The notes under the pieces are model-generated. The model was not told the origin of the DNA, did no database searches, and saw only the letters and a program-made list of their open reading frames with translations. DNA of 64,000 nt from Tenacibaculum aquimarinum (GTDB taxonomy: Bacteria > Bacteroidota > Bacteroidia > Flavobacteriales > Flavobacteriaceae). Shown here piece after piece: positions 16,929-25,611 of the stretch. Each line of letters begins with the position of its first letter. Position 1 is the first letter of the stretch. Both the position numbers and the translations under genes were made by a program. The stretch is taken from contig NZ_JAKGSC010000002.1 of assembly GCF_022478115.1 (NCBI RefSeq), positions 310,001 through 374,000 of the forward strand, written 5' to 3'.

Positions 16929-19520
16929 TTAATTAATTATTAGTTTAATTGTTTTATAATTTTGAGTTCCTACTATTTTAAAAAAATACAACCCTGAATT
17001 CAAATTATTGTTTATAAAAGTTATTTTATTTAAACCTATTTTTGTCATATGATTATTTATTTCTATTAATCTACCTAACTGATCATAAACTATAAATTTT
17101 ATTTTTTCTGATGTGTTAGATGTAAATTCTATATTTGTAGAACTTGACATTGGGTTTGGTGTTGCTTTAATACTATTTAACTCTTTTTCAAAAGTATTTA
17201 CATTTAAAGCTTCACTATTCGAAAATCTTAAGTCATATAAATTCATTTCTTTTGTTTCAATTTGTCCATTTTCAGCTTCCATTGTAAATACAATTGTTAC
17301 AATATCATCTAATATTAAATCTGTTCCAATAGTAGAGGTAAAACTTGAAAATGGAATTGAAAAATCTTGAAAATTATCTGTTAATATAATTGTAGTTTTA
17401 AATTGTTCTTCCCAATTACTTATACTTTTTTTAACAAAAGTAATTTCAAGTTTTCCAGTACCTTTTGCTTGTAATTTTAAGTTATTATAGTCTATTAAAT
17501 TTACTGGTTTAAATCTTGGTGTAAGGGCTCTGTAAGCAGCAAAATAGGTGTCTGTTGTTGCTTGTAATTTCACATTTCTTTCAATAGGAAAGTCTCCATA
17601 ATCAAAAGTATAATCATTTTGTGAAACCATATACTCGTTAACTGTTGTATTAGTTTGTGAATCATCAACACCCCAAGGTCCATCAGACATAAATAAATCG
17701 TCTGGTATGTTTACCCCATCACCAATTCTAAAACCAACATCAAACAAATGCCCTGTTGGTACTGTTATATCTGTAATATAATTTTGGTTTAAACTAATAT
17801 TAGACGAAGAGTAGTTAAAATCGCTAGTTTCGGTTACTCTATATCCAGAATCGTAAGTAACATCATTAGTAGCATTTGTATTTATAATTTGTAAATCTAA
17901 AGCTCCATTAATATATTTTCCTTTTCTAACAAAAACAGTTGGAGGAGCAGATAATTGATAACTAGATATTGTTTTCTCAGTGTTTAATAAGTATAATACT
18001 TCCTGTGCTAAACTATATAAATCGTCTATAGAATCTGACCAGATTTGAAAATTGTAAAAAGTTTCATTCTCTTGGTATAAATCTAAGTTCCAGTGACTTT
18101 CTATTGCAAAATTAGTGTCGTTATTTTCTGCTTTGGCCGATAGGCTTAAAACATATTCAAAAGAACCATCTGCATTTTTAATAATTGCTTTTATAAAAGG
18201 TTGATCGTTAATTTCTATTGTAGATACTGTTATTAATTCTGCTCCTAATAATCTATCACATATGTATTTAGTGTGTTCATATACTCCGTTTTCTGTTTTT
18301 ATTGCTAAAACAGAAGCAATAGAAGCATCATTTCTCATGTAATCTACAGAGTACACTTCTGTAGCATTTGTAATATTAACTAAATCTGAAGGTGTAGAGT
18401 CTACTACGTAATCTTCATTAATTGTTGTTAAAGGCACAAAGTCTTGTAATTGAAAGCCTGTTGTAGAATTTCTTTGGGTCTGTTGTGTTTCTTTTGTTAC
18501 TCGTTTTGCTGTTAACTGATTGAATTTATAACTTTTTTTAGCACGATTAAAATTACGCTTATTAATTGCTTCAGATAATCTACCATTACTTTCTAAACCA
18601 CCATCCTTAGCTGTAGAAGGAGCTGTAACTACTGCGCAATTTCCAAAACCAGAGCATGAAGGGTCTTCACAATCTATTAAACCATCTCCATCGTCATCGA
18701 TACCGTTATCACAAATCTCTTGCGCAACAGGTGCTGTTGGACAACGTGCTCCATCGTTACTAGCACTAGATGGACCAAAAGCAAATAAATTAGAATCTAT
18801 TGTTGATGTTGGACTTAAATCTTGTACACTTTGAATAACATAAATAGTTCCTGTTTGATTTGCTGATACATAAAAACGTCCATCTGCATCAAAATAAACC
18901 GCACCATAGGTGTAGTTAAGTCCAGATAAAACAGGTACTTCCCCTAGAGTTTCTACAACACTTGTTGTTGGGTTAATACGATACAAAATATTACTATTTT
19001 TTGCTACAGCATATAAATTTCCGTCTACTGCATTAAAAGCCCAATCGTGAATACTAATATTTTGAGATAGTGTTTCAGAAGATAAGTATTGTAAATAGGT
19101 TGGTGAGTCAGGGTTTAAGTCTACTTTGTAATAAGCTGTTCCTCCTGCTTTAAAATAATAAATACCATCTGGGCTAATATCTCCGACATATTTATTACCA
19201 GTAGTTAATTCTGGAAGTGTAAAAGTTGTTGTTTGAAAATTTTTACCAATTCTTACAATAGATTTAGATGGAGCACTTAAATAACCCCAAATATAACCAT
19301 CTGTAGGATTATAAGCAGTAGCATTTATATTTCCTGATGTAATATCTGAAGCTGCTAGGTAAGAATTACCAGATGCTAAATCAACTGCATAAACATCATT
19401 ATATTGAAATAAATATGCACTATAATCACAATTAAAAGGTGTTGTCTGAGCGTAATTTGTAAAAGTAATAACTAATAAAGTAAATCTTAAAATAAGAGAT
19501 TTAAAAGTAATTTTTTTCAT
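16929..19520 (-). CDS. Type IX-secreted multidomain surface protein
   Basis: The 863-residue protein has a signal peptide (ends TFTNYAQ), a beta-propeller-like region (about 30-250, with DGRFYVSANQTGTIYVI), a Ca-binding-like Asp/Gly segment near 270 (NGIDDDGDGLIDCEDPSC), a linker, a low-similarity middle and a CBM-like beta domain (about 640-760, KLQAKGTGKLEITFV). It ends in a Por secretion sorting domain: IKATPNPMSSSTNIEF, VYDQLGRLIE and LNSGLYFFKI. It should cross the outer membrane by type IX secretion and attach to the surface or the polymer. Its promoter carries the locus motif as a clear direct repeat, so it probably belongs to the same regulon, perhaps as a matrix protein. Confidence 0.85.
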   Translation of the reverse strand: MKKITFKSLILRFTLLVITFTNYAQTTPFNCDYSAYLFQYNDVYAVDLASGNSYLAASDITSGNINATAYNPTDGYIWGYLSAPSKSIVRIGKNFQTTTFTLPELTTGNKYVGDISPDGIYYFKAGGTAYYKVDLNPDSPTYLQYLSSETLSQNISIHDWAFNAVDGNLYAVAKNSNILYRINPTTSVVETLGEVPVLSGLNYTYGAVYFDADGRFYVSANQTGTIYVIQSVQDLSPTSTIDSNLFAFGPSSASNDGARCPTAPVAQEICDNGIDDDGDGLIDCEDPSCSGFGNCAVVTAPSTAKDGGLESNGRLSEAINKRNFNRAKKSYKFNQLTAKRVTKETQQTQRNSTTGFQLQDFVPLTTINEDYVVDSTPSDLVNITNATEVYSVDYMRNDASIASVLAIKTENGVYEHTKYICDRLLGAELITVSTIEINDQPFIKAIIKNADGSFEYVLSLSAKAENNDTNFAIESHWNLDLYQENETFYNFQIWSDSIDDLYSLAQEVLYLLNTEKTISSYQLSAPPTVFVRKGKYINGALDLQIINTNATNDVTYDSGYRVTETSDFNYSSSNISLNQNYITDITVPTGHLFDVGFRIGDGVNIPDDLFMSDGPWGVDDSQTNTTVNEYMVSQNDYTFDYGDFPIERNVKLQATTDTYFAAYRALTPRFKPVNLIDYNNLKLQAKGTGKLEITFVKKSISNWEEQFKTTIILTDNFQDFSIPFSSFTSTIGTDLILDDIVTIVFTMEAENGQIETKEMNLYDLRFSNSEALNVNTFEKELNSIKATPNPMSSSTNIEFTSNTSEKIKFIVYDQLGRLIEINNHMTKIGLNKITFINNNLNSGLYFFKIVGTQNYKTIKLIIN

Positions 19521-19541
19521 GATATCTAAATTTTTATATCA

Positions 19542-19633
19542 CAAAAATATACACTAAATGAAGCTTATGTACTTTTTTTCGTTCTCCTCAAATTAACTAT
19601 AGACGAAATGTACATTTTGTATCGATGAAAATT
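19542..19633 (-). promoter_or_regulatory. Candidate promoter with 22-bp-period LytTR-type repeat
   Basis: TAGACGAAAT (G at 19602) and TCGATGAAAA (G at 19624) repeat with a 22-bp period upstream of the 863-residue gene. The minus-strand -7 box TATTTTTG (19542-19549) lies 53 bp from the nearer unit. The far unit touches the stop of the LytTR regulator gene. Confidence 0.55.
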
Positions 19634-20342
19634 ATAATAAATCTAATCTTTTCATTAATTCTGGCCTTTTTGATCTACTTACAGGTATAACATCTCTTTT
19701 TATTAAAACACTATTATCTTCAATATCAATAATTTTTTTTACATTAATAATGTAAGAACGGTGTACTTTAAGGAATAATGAATCTGGTAATTTTTCTTCT
19801 ATTTTTTTTAAAGTAGAATGTACAGTATAATCTTTATCTTCAGTTTTTATTTTTATATAATCTCCTTTAGCTTCAATTAAATAGATGCTAGGTAAATCAA
19901 TTTTAATTAAGCGTCTATCAATATTTACATAAAAATCATTATCTATTTCTTTAGAAGTGGAAGTATTTGAAGAAGCATTGGTCTTAGAAACTTCTTTTTT
20001 TTCTGCTTTATCTATTGCTTTTTTAAAACGAGGTAATTCTATTGGTTTTAATAAGTAGTCAACTATAAAGTCATATTCAAAAGCTTCAATAGCAAATTTT
20101 GGATCTGAAGTTGTTAATATAATCTTTGGTGGATTTTTTAGACTTCTAATAAAGTCTAAACCATTAAAATCAGGCATATGAATGTCAAGAAAAATAAGAT
20201 CTATCTCATTCTCATTCAAAAACTTAATAGCTTGTATTGCATTCGAAAACTCATCAACAATACTTAAAGAACTAATTTCGTTGCATAGAGTTTTAATAAT
20301 AACTCTTGCCATTTTTTCATCATCAACAATAATACAATTCAT
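19632..20342 (-). CDS. LytTR-family response regulator
   Basis: The 236-residue protein has a receiver (residues 1-118: acidic pair D7/D8 in IVDDEK, phospho-acceptor D53 in IFLDIHMP, Thr in ILTTSD, Lys in LLKPIE), a Ser/Thr-rich linker (about 120-132) and a C-terminal LytTR DNA-binding domain (DRRLIKIDLPSIYLIEAKGDYIKI, then FLKVHRSYIINVKKI and VIPVSRSKRPEL). LytTR proteins bind direct repeats about two helical turns apart. It is the last gene of a seven-gene operon that supplies sensors, kinases and an HPt. Six promoter regions of the neighbouring polysaccharide locus carry fitting repeats, so it is the likely regulator of that locus and of its own operon. Confidence 0.95.
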   Translation of the reverse strand: MNCIIVDDEKMARVIIKTLCNEISSLSIVDEFSNAIQAIKFLNENEIDLIFLDIHMPDFNGLDFIRSLKNPPKIILTTSDPKFAIEAFEYDFIVDYLLKPIELPRFKKAIDKAEKKEVSKTNASSNTSTSKEIDNDFYVNIDRRLIKIDLPSIYLIEAKGDYIKIKTEDKDYTVHSTLKKIEEKLPDSLFLKVHRSYIINVKKIIDIEDNSVLIKRDVIPVSRSKRPELMKRLDLL

Positions 20343-20347
20343 AAAAC

Positions 20348-20665
20348 TTATATAGTGTCTATATAGTCTGAAATTGCTTTTAAAATTTTATCAAAATCTT
20401 CCTTCCCTTTTAAATTTAGTTCTCTAAGATTATGCTCAAACTTATTGGCTATTTCATAACTTTTTTCAAGTCCCAAAATACTAATTTTATGTTTAATTTT
20501 ATGAACATTTTCTTCAATTTTTTTGTACTCCTTATTTTCTAGCCTATTATAGTAGTCTTTTTTCTCTTCTGGAAACTCAGTTTTTATTACATCTATTAAT
20601 TCATTTTTAATAGATTGATCTCCTCTTGCTAACTGATTTATATATTCTAAATTAGGTTTTTCCAT
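20348..20665 (-). CDS. Stand-alone HPt phosphotransfer protein
   Basis: The 105-residue helical protein carries EENVHKIKHKISILGL, the HPt signature in which the first His (VHKIK) accepts phosphate from a receiver Asp. The following EIANKFEHNLRE helix fits the four-helix bundle. It lies 5 bp before the LytTR regulator and 1 bp after the second kinase. Since neither kinase in the operon carries its own receiver, the stand-alone receiver at 24616-25029 is the natural intermediate, giving kinase to receiver to HPt to LytTR or REC-GT2. That order is inference. Confidence 0.9.
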   Translation of the reverse strand: MEKPNLEYINQLARGDQSIKNELIDVIKTEFPEEKKDYYNRLENKEYKKIEENVHKIKHKISILGLEKSYEIANKFEHNLRELNLKGKEDFDKILKAISDYIDTI

Positions 20666-20666
20666 C

Positions 20667-21710
20667 TTACTTTTTTATGCTAAAATAAAAAGTTGAACCT
20701 TCATTTAATGTAGATTGTAAATAAATTTCACCTTTATATAATTCAACTATTTTTTTTACAATAGATAATCCAATTCCAGAAGATTGATAATTATCTTCTA
20801 ACTTTTGAAATGCTACAAATATTTTATCGAAATATTTTTTCTCAATCCCTTTACCATTATCCTTTATATAGAACTTCCAATAGTTACTTTCTTCTGTAAA
20901 TCCTATTTCAATACTAATCTGTTTTTTATCATTAAACTTAATAGCGTTGTTTATTAAATGAGAGAATAGTTGTTCTAACCTATAGTTATCTCCTTTAATT
21001 ATTGGTAGTTTATTAGGAATTATAAAAGAAACATTTTCTGTTTGATCTAAGTTATTTATAATATTATTTACTAGGATGTTTAAACTTACATCATATAACT
21101 CTTTTTCAATTTTATCAATTGTAGAATATTGTAAAATCCCTTTTACAAGTGTATCCATTTTTTCTACATTATCTCTAATAAGCTCCAAAGTTTCTTTTCC
21201 AGAAGCATCTAAAACCTCAGAATAATCATCTATAACCCATGTTGTTAAAGCATCTATGCTTTGGAGAGGTGATTTTAAATCGTGAGAAACCATATGAGCA
21301 TAATCATTTAATTCTTGATTTTGGCGTTCTAAACTTTCTACTAATTTATCTTTCTGTTTATTTATTTTTATGATTTCTTTGGTTTGGTTATCAATAAAAT
21401 CAACTAATTTTAATGAATCTGAACTCTCTAATAATTGGTCTTCTTCTAGGTCATAAAATTTTAAAGTGTCTATTAGGTTTTTAAGTTTATCTATTATTTT
21501 TTTTTGTGAATCGGACTCTTCCTTTAATTTTTGATTGGCAGTAAAAAGTTCTTCAGAACTAATGGTTGTTGCTCTTTGCAACATTGTAAATTGCTCTTCG
21601 GAAGTAGTATAAGATCTATTTATAGCATCTAAAAAATTATCCAATTTACTATTAGATTGAAATTCTTTTGGCAGAAATTTTCTTATTTGTCTTTTTAATA
21701 AAGAATTCAT
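20667..21710 (-). CDS. Soluble sensor histidine kinase, partner of the FIST protein
   Basis: The 347-residue protein lacks membrane segments. Residues 1-130 are mostly coiled coil. The HisKA H-box YAHMVSHDLKSPLQSID follows, then the HATPase domain with N-box QLFSHLINNAIKFND, G1 IKDNGKGIEKKYFDKIF and G2 SSGIGLSIVKKIVELYKG. There is no recognisable sensor domain, so input should come from a partner. The FIST gene lies directly upstream with a one-base stop/start overlap, which matches NosP-kinase pairs known in other phyla, where the NO-bound sensor inhibits the kinase. Confidence 0.93.
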   Translation of the reverse strand: MNSLLKRQIRKFLPKEFQSNSKLDNFLDAINRSYTTSEEQFTMLQRATTISSEELFTANQKLKEESDSQKKIIDKLKNLIDTLKFYDLEEDQLLESSDSLKLVDFIDNQTKEIIKINKQKDKLVESLERQNQELNDYAHMVSHDLKSPLQSIDALTTWVIDDYSEVLDASGKETLELIRDNVEKMDTLVKGILQYSTIDKIEKELYDVSLNILVNNIINNLDQTENVSFIIPNKLPIIKGDNYRLEQLFSHLINNAIKFNDKKQISIEIGFTEESNYWKFYIKDNGKGIEKKYFDKIFVAFQKLEDNYQSSGIGLSIVKKIVELYKGEIYLQSTLNEGSTFYFSIKK

Positions 21711-22855
21711 TATTCGCTTATTAATGTAACTGTCATTGTTTGATTATGTAATTGGCAGTTATTTTGTCCTATAAACGGTGCTATTTCTCCATAAGAATAT
21801 AGCCCAGTAATTGTAGTTGAACTCCCTACTACTTCCATAACTTCTTCTACCTCCTCTTCTACTCTTTGATCTAAAACTAATTTTCTACCAATACAGCTTA
21901 CCAAAATGGCCAATTCTGCTTTATTTTTTCTAGTTTCAGATGCGTTAATAGCTGCTTTTTCTGCAGCATTTACAATATTATCTACATTAGTCATCATTAA
22001 TTGTACTTTAGAATTTTCTAAAATATCACCTGCTAAAATCATTGAATTTTCTTCTTCATCAATATTTAAAATAGTTCTAACAATAGAATTATTATCTTCT
22101 ACAGACTTTACATTTAAAGGGTATAAAAGTGCTGCTCCGGGTAATTCTTTTGCTTTATCACCTAAATACTTTTTATATAAATCTAATGCAGGTATATTGT
22201 CTAACTCATATAAAATATTTCCTTTAGATTTTGTTACTGTTCTTTCTGGCCCAAAAGGAGTCCAACCTCCATTAATAGAAAATGAAATCTCTAAAGAATC
22301 TCCGTATAAACCAATTGCAACAATCTCTCCTGCTTTTGGGTTTTCATTATAAGAAGAAATAGTTTTCTCAAATCTTGCAGCATCACCACATAAAGCTCCT
22401 GTAATTAAAAGATTATCATGGGTCGCTGCATTCATCCCTTTAGTTAGTTGACTTCCATTTATAAAACTTCCTTCAGAAAGTACAAAAACGTGTTTTAAAC
22501 CCTCTTGAGGTAATTCATTTATTAAATTTTCACCCACTTTAAAACTATCAATTTCAATACTAGATTTACCCTCAAGTACATTTGTTGTTTTGATAATGAA
22601 TTTACTTTTTTCAAATTCTATTGCAGTTATTGTAATACTATCATCATTGACAGATTGTGTAGAAATATCTCCTGATGCAGAACCAAAAACAATATGACCA
22701 TCTTTAAAAAGATTTTTGATATCATTATAAATAGTATCACTTTCTAACATATATCTATTTCCAAAAACTAAAACTAAAGGTTCTTTTAAATCTATTTTTT
22801 CTGATAAATATTCCCAATCAGTATTAATATTTTTTCTTAATTGTACAGTTTTCAT
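21710..22855 (-). CDS. FIST-domain sensor protein (NosP-like)
   Basis: The 381-residue soluble protein fits the FIST_N/FIST_C architecture: LVLVFGNRYMLE and GSASGDISTQSV at the N side, FINGSQLTKGM and NLLITGALCGDAARF in the middle, and the C-terminal signature GLYSYGEIAPF with CQLHNQTMTVTLI. FIST proteins are sensory; the NosP subgroup binds heme and nitric oxide and controls an adjacent kinase in biofilm pathways. Whether this one binds heme cannot be seen from sequence by eye. Its place between two kinases, in the same operon as an H-NOX sensor, supports the NosP reading. It overlaps the second kinase gene by one base. Confidence 0.9.
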   Translation of the reverse strand: MKTVQLRKNINTDWEYLSEKIDLKEPLVLVFGNRYMLESDTIYNDIKNLFKDGHIVFGSASGDISTQSVNDDSITITAIEFEKSKFIIKTTNVLEGKSSIEIDSFKVGENLINELPQEGLKHVFVLSEGSFINGSQLTKGMNAATHDNLLITGALCGDAARFEKTISSYNENPKAGEIVAIGLYGDSLEISFSINGGWTPFGPERTVTKSKGNILYELDNIPALDLYKKYLGDKAKELPGAALLYPLNVKSVEDNNSIVRTILNIDEEENSMILAGDILENSKVQLMMTNVDNIVNAAEKAAINASETRKNKAELAILVSCIGRKLVLDQRVEEEVEEVMEVVGSSTTITGLYSYGEIAPFIGQNNCQLHNQTMTVTLISE

Positions 22856-22856
22856 T

Positions 22857-24074
22857 TTATTTTATTTTTATTGTAAAGAAAAATGTTGTCCCTTTATTAG
22901 GCTCACTTTCTAACCAAATATTACCATCATATAACTCAATTATTTTTTTAACAATTGATAGACCTATTCCTGTAGAGTCTTCTCTTTTATTTAAAGAGTG
23001 AAAGACTTTAAAAATTTTATCATGGTATTTTTTCTCTATTCCAATACCATTATCTTTAATAGAAAATTGGTGATATTCTTGATTTTCTTTGTAATCTATT
23101 TCTATAATACCAATTTCTTTATCACAAAACTTAATAGCATTGCTTAAAAAATTTTGAAATACTTGCTGAAACTTTGTTGAATCACCTTTTAAAGTAGGTA
23201 ACTTATTTAATTTATTTACAGAAATATGTTTAGGAATGAATAAAAACTCTTTTAAATCATCAACTATTTTATTTAAATCTACTTCAGTTTCATTTCCAAT
23301 ATTTGCACCGGCACTAGAGTACTCTAATACATTAGAGATTAGGGTTTCCATGGTTTCTATAGTAGTTTCTATAAGATCAAAATTCTGAATAGTTAATTCA
23401 TCAAAATTATCTTTATTATCAGACTTTATCCATGAAATTAAGGCATCGATATTTCTTAAAGGAGATTTTAAATCGTGAGAAACAATATGTGCATATTCAT
23501 ACAACTCTTCATTTCTTTTTTCTAACTCTTTTAGTATTTTTTCTTTTTGTTCTTCTAAAGACTTAATAAAAGTTATATCTCTAATTATTCCTTGAGCTGC
23601 AATTGGTTTGTTTTCTTTATCATAAACAATAGTTGCATTTATTAGCAACCATTTTACATCTCCTTTTTTGGTATAAATTCTTGCTGTGTAATTATTAAAA
23701 GCACCCTCTTCATAAAGTTTTTTAAAGGCTTCTCTAGTATATTCTATATCATCTTTATAAACTATCTCAGCAACATTAAACCTTTCTTTTTCGATATCAT
23801 AGCCAAAAAAATCTATAGCAACATCATTCATCCTTAATACATTACCCCACAAATCCATTACTAGATAAGCATCATTAATGTTTTCGAAAATTCCTTTTAA
23901 TGTTGATGATTTCTCATCTAAAAGATCATTTAATTTTAAATTGGAAGTTTTTAATTCTTGAGATATAGCATATAATTCTCTTGACTTGTCTTCAAGAATT
24001 TTCTCTGCAGATTTTCTTGCAGCTTTTTCACGTTTAAGAGCACGTTGTAATATTGCTATTTGATCTTGGCTCAT
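22857..24074 (-). CDS. PAS-containing soluble histidine kinase, partner of the H-NOX protein
   Basis: The 405-residue protein begins with a coiled coil (residues 5-60, rich in K/E: LQRALKREKAARKSAEKIL), then a PAS domain with PAC motif (about 62-170, IFENINDAYLVMDLWGNVLRMN ... GIIRDIT). The kinase core follows: H-box YAHIVSHDLKSPLRNID, N-box QVFQNFLSNAIKFCD, G1 IKDNGIGIEKKYHDKIF and G2 STGIGLSIVKKIIELYDG. No membrane helix. The N-terminal coiled coil is like that of kinases linked to H-NOX genes. Its start overlaps the H-NOX stop by one base. It probably reports H-NOX state, with PAS giving a second input. Confidence 0.94.
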   Translation of the reverse strand: MSQDQIAILQRALKREKAARKSAEKILEDKSRELYAISQELKTSNLKLNDLLDEKSSTLKGIFENINDAYLVMDLWGNVLRMNDVAIDFFGYDIEKERFNVAEIVYKDDIEYTREAFKKLYEEGAFNNYTARIYTKKGDVKWLLINATIVYDKENKPIAAQGIIRDITFIKSLEEQKEKILKELEKRNEELYEYAHIVSHDLKSPLRNIDALISWIKSDNKDNFDELTIQNFDLIETTIETMETLISNVLEYSSAGANIGNETEVDLNKIVDDLKEFLFIPKHISVNKLNKLPTLKGDSTKFQQVFQNFLSNAIKFCDKEIGIIEIDYKENQEYHQFSIKDNGIGIEKKYHDKIFKVFHSLNKREDSTGIGLSIVKKIIELYDGNIWLESEPNKGTTFFFTIKIK

Positions 24075-24613
24075 TAATTCTTATTAACAATAAACCTAAC
24101 TTCTGTACCGTCTTCTTTTATTTTTTCTAAAACAATAGATGCTTTTGAATTAAAATGCTCAAAAGTTTTATTCATTAAACCTAAACCAAAATGATGCATC
24201 GCTCTACTAGATTTATAAACCATTATTATAGAGTTTTCTGTTTTTTCTTCTATTACAAAAGTAGGTAACTCAGCATCTGGATATATTTTTTGTACTTCTA
24301 CATGAATATGATTTTCTATCGAAGCTAACATCTCTATTGGATCTTTATATGTAGCTAAAAGACCTGGATAACTTGATTCAATTACTGAGAAAAAATGCTC
24401 TGCGTAAACTAAAAGTAAATTATCTGTAGAAATACCTGTATTAGTACTTAAATTAGTTACTAATTGTAGCATTTCAGAAAAACTATATGTACCAATTGCT
24501 GTGTAAATACCTTCTGACTCTAATTCTGATTGTAAAATGATCTTATCTACCATTTCTAATCCAAATTTATCTTCTACTAGGTCTAAAAACTCAGTAAATA
24601 CAATACCTTTCAT
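24074..24613 (-). CDS. H-NOX (heme-nitric oxide binding) sensor protein
   Basis: The 179-residue length is that of stand-alone H-NOX proteins. The start MKGIVFTEFLDLVEDKFG is the family signature. The proximal heme His is in ENHIHVEVQKIYPDAELPTF (H102 or H104; the one before VEV by analogy), and the propionate-binding Y-x-S-x-R motif is Y133-S135-R137 (YKSSR). H-NOX proteins of facultative and aerobic bacteria bind NO selectively and regulate an adjacent kinase or cyclase. Here the PAS kinase follows with a one-base overlap. It is the most secure evidence that the operon responds to nitric oxide. Confidence 0.95.
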   Translation of the reverse strand: MKGIVFTEFLDLVEDKFGLEMVDKIILQSELESEGIYTAIGTYSFSEMLQLVTNLSTNTGISTDNLLLVYAEHFFSVIESSYPGLLATYKDPIEMLASIENHIHVEVQKIYPDAELPTFVIEEKTENSIIMVYKSSRAMHHFGLGLMNKTFEHFNSKASIVLEKIKEDGTEVRFIVNKN

Positions 24614-24615
24614 AT

Positions 24616-25029
24616 TTAATATTTTTTTAATTCATTAATACTCCAATAAGATAAAACATTTTCTATTTTTTTAACATAATCATCATACTTTAAAGGTTTT
24701 AAAATATAACCTGAAACGCCTATTTCAAAGCATTTTTCTAAGTCTTTCTGATTATCTGAAGTTGTTAAAATAACTGTTGGAATATGCTTTAAATCATCAT
24801 CTTTTTTTAATATAGTTAGAAATTCAATACCACTTATTTTTGGCATGTTTAAATCTAATAAAATTAAATCAGGAAATTTACTTTTATCTTCTAAAATTTT
24901 TAAAGCTTCTTCTCCGTTTTTAGCCTCATGTATTGTATGATCTAATTTTAATAATGAAATTGTTCTTTTCATTTTCATTATTTCAATTAAATTATCTTCA
25001 ATTAATAAGATGTTTATTTTTTTTTCCAA
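24616..25029 (-). CDS. Single-domain response regulator (CheY/Rcp1-like)
   Basis: The 137-residue protein is only a receiver: E11/D12 in LLIEDN, phospho-acceptor D59 in ILLDLNMPKISG, Thr pair in VILTTSD and Lys in ILKPLKY. There is no output domain, so it must pass phosphate on or act by binding. It is the first gene of the operon, 2 bp before H-NOX. With two kinases lacking receivers and a separate HPt downstream, it is the expected intermediate of a four-step phosphorelay. It could instead be a phosphate sink. Confidence 0.93.
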   Translation of the reverse strand: MEKKINILLIEDNLIEIMKMKRTISLLKLDHTIHEAKNGEEALKILEDKSKFPDLILLDLNMPKISGIEFLTILKKDDDLKHIPTVILTTSDNQKDLEKCFEIGVSGYILKPLKYDDYVKKIENVLSYWSINELKKY

Positions 25030-25056
25030 AATGTCTATAATTATTATACTTAGGTA

Positions 25057-25151
25057 TAAAAGTAGTTTATTTTTTAAATAATAATAATTTACACTAGTTT
25101 AATTACATCTTTTCTATAGATGAAATGCAATTAAGTGTAGACGAATGGAAT
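25057..25151 (-). promoter_or_regulatory. Candidate promoter with 21-bp-period LytTR-type repeat before the NO/phosphorelay operon
   Basis: TAGATGAAATGCAATT (G at 25119) and TAGACGAATGGAATTT (G at 25140) are two near-identical units with a 21-bp period. The minus-strand box TACTTTTA (25057-25064, one mismatch to TAnnTTTG) lies 55 bp from the nearer unit. This is the best repeat pair of the locus and suggests autoregulation. Confidence 0.6.
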
Positions 25152-25259
25152 TTAATAAAATACACTAAAACATAAAACAACAGCTTCAATAAGCTATATT
25201 AATAAGATCTGTTTTAAAATTTTCTATAGTTTTTAATAATTCTATTTTTTCAGTAAAGC

Positions 25260-25427
25260 TTATGAACCAAGTTGTTCAAGTTTCTTCATAACCTCCTCAG
25301 CCTCAAAAACTTTTTGATCACTTAACTTTCTATTTTTAGTAGATAAATTATGACTTTCTTTTAATAATTTAGAATACTGTGCTTGCAGTTTTTCTTTTTC
25401 TGATTTCTTTTTGAATAATCCGAACAT
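25260..25427 (-). CDS. Lacal_2735-type small protein
   Basis: A 55-residue frame from ATG at 25427 to TAA at 25260: MFGLFKKKSEKEKLQAQYSK, then KLLKESHNLS..., ending in EVMKKLEQLGS. The MFGLFKKKSEKEKL start followed by a charged helix is that of a small conserved flavobacterial family annotated as Lacal_2735. It has no signal peptide or known catalytic motif and is likely a cytoplasmic coiled-coil helix. Function is unknown. It stands alone between the phosphorelay operon and the divergent dus gene; the rest of 25152-25611 shows nothing else. Confidence 0.8.
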   Translation of the reverse strand: MFGLFKKKSEKEKLQAQYSKLLKESHNLSTKNRKLSDQKVFEAEEVMKKLEQLGS

Positions 25428-25611
25428 TGTTTTTTATTTATATTTATTAACTTTAGAAATAAAGTTCTAAAAACGTTTTAAAAATACAAATAATTGTTTA
25501 GTTTTTACTCGTCTTTTTTTAAACAAATAAAGAAAAGGTAAATTTAAAATATGAAAAGGAACATACACAAAATACTATACTTCTATTTATATTTGCAGCT
25601 GATTATAAAAT

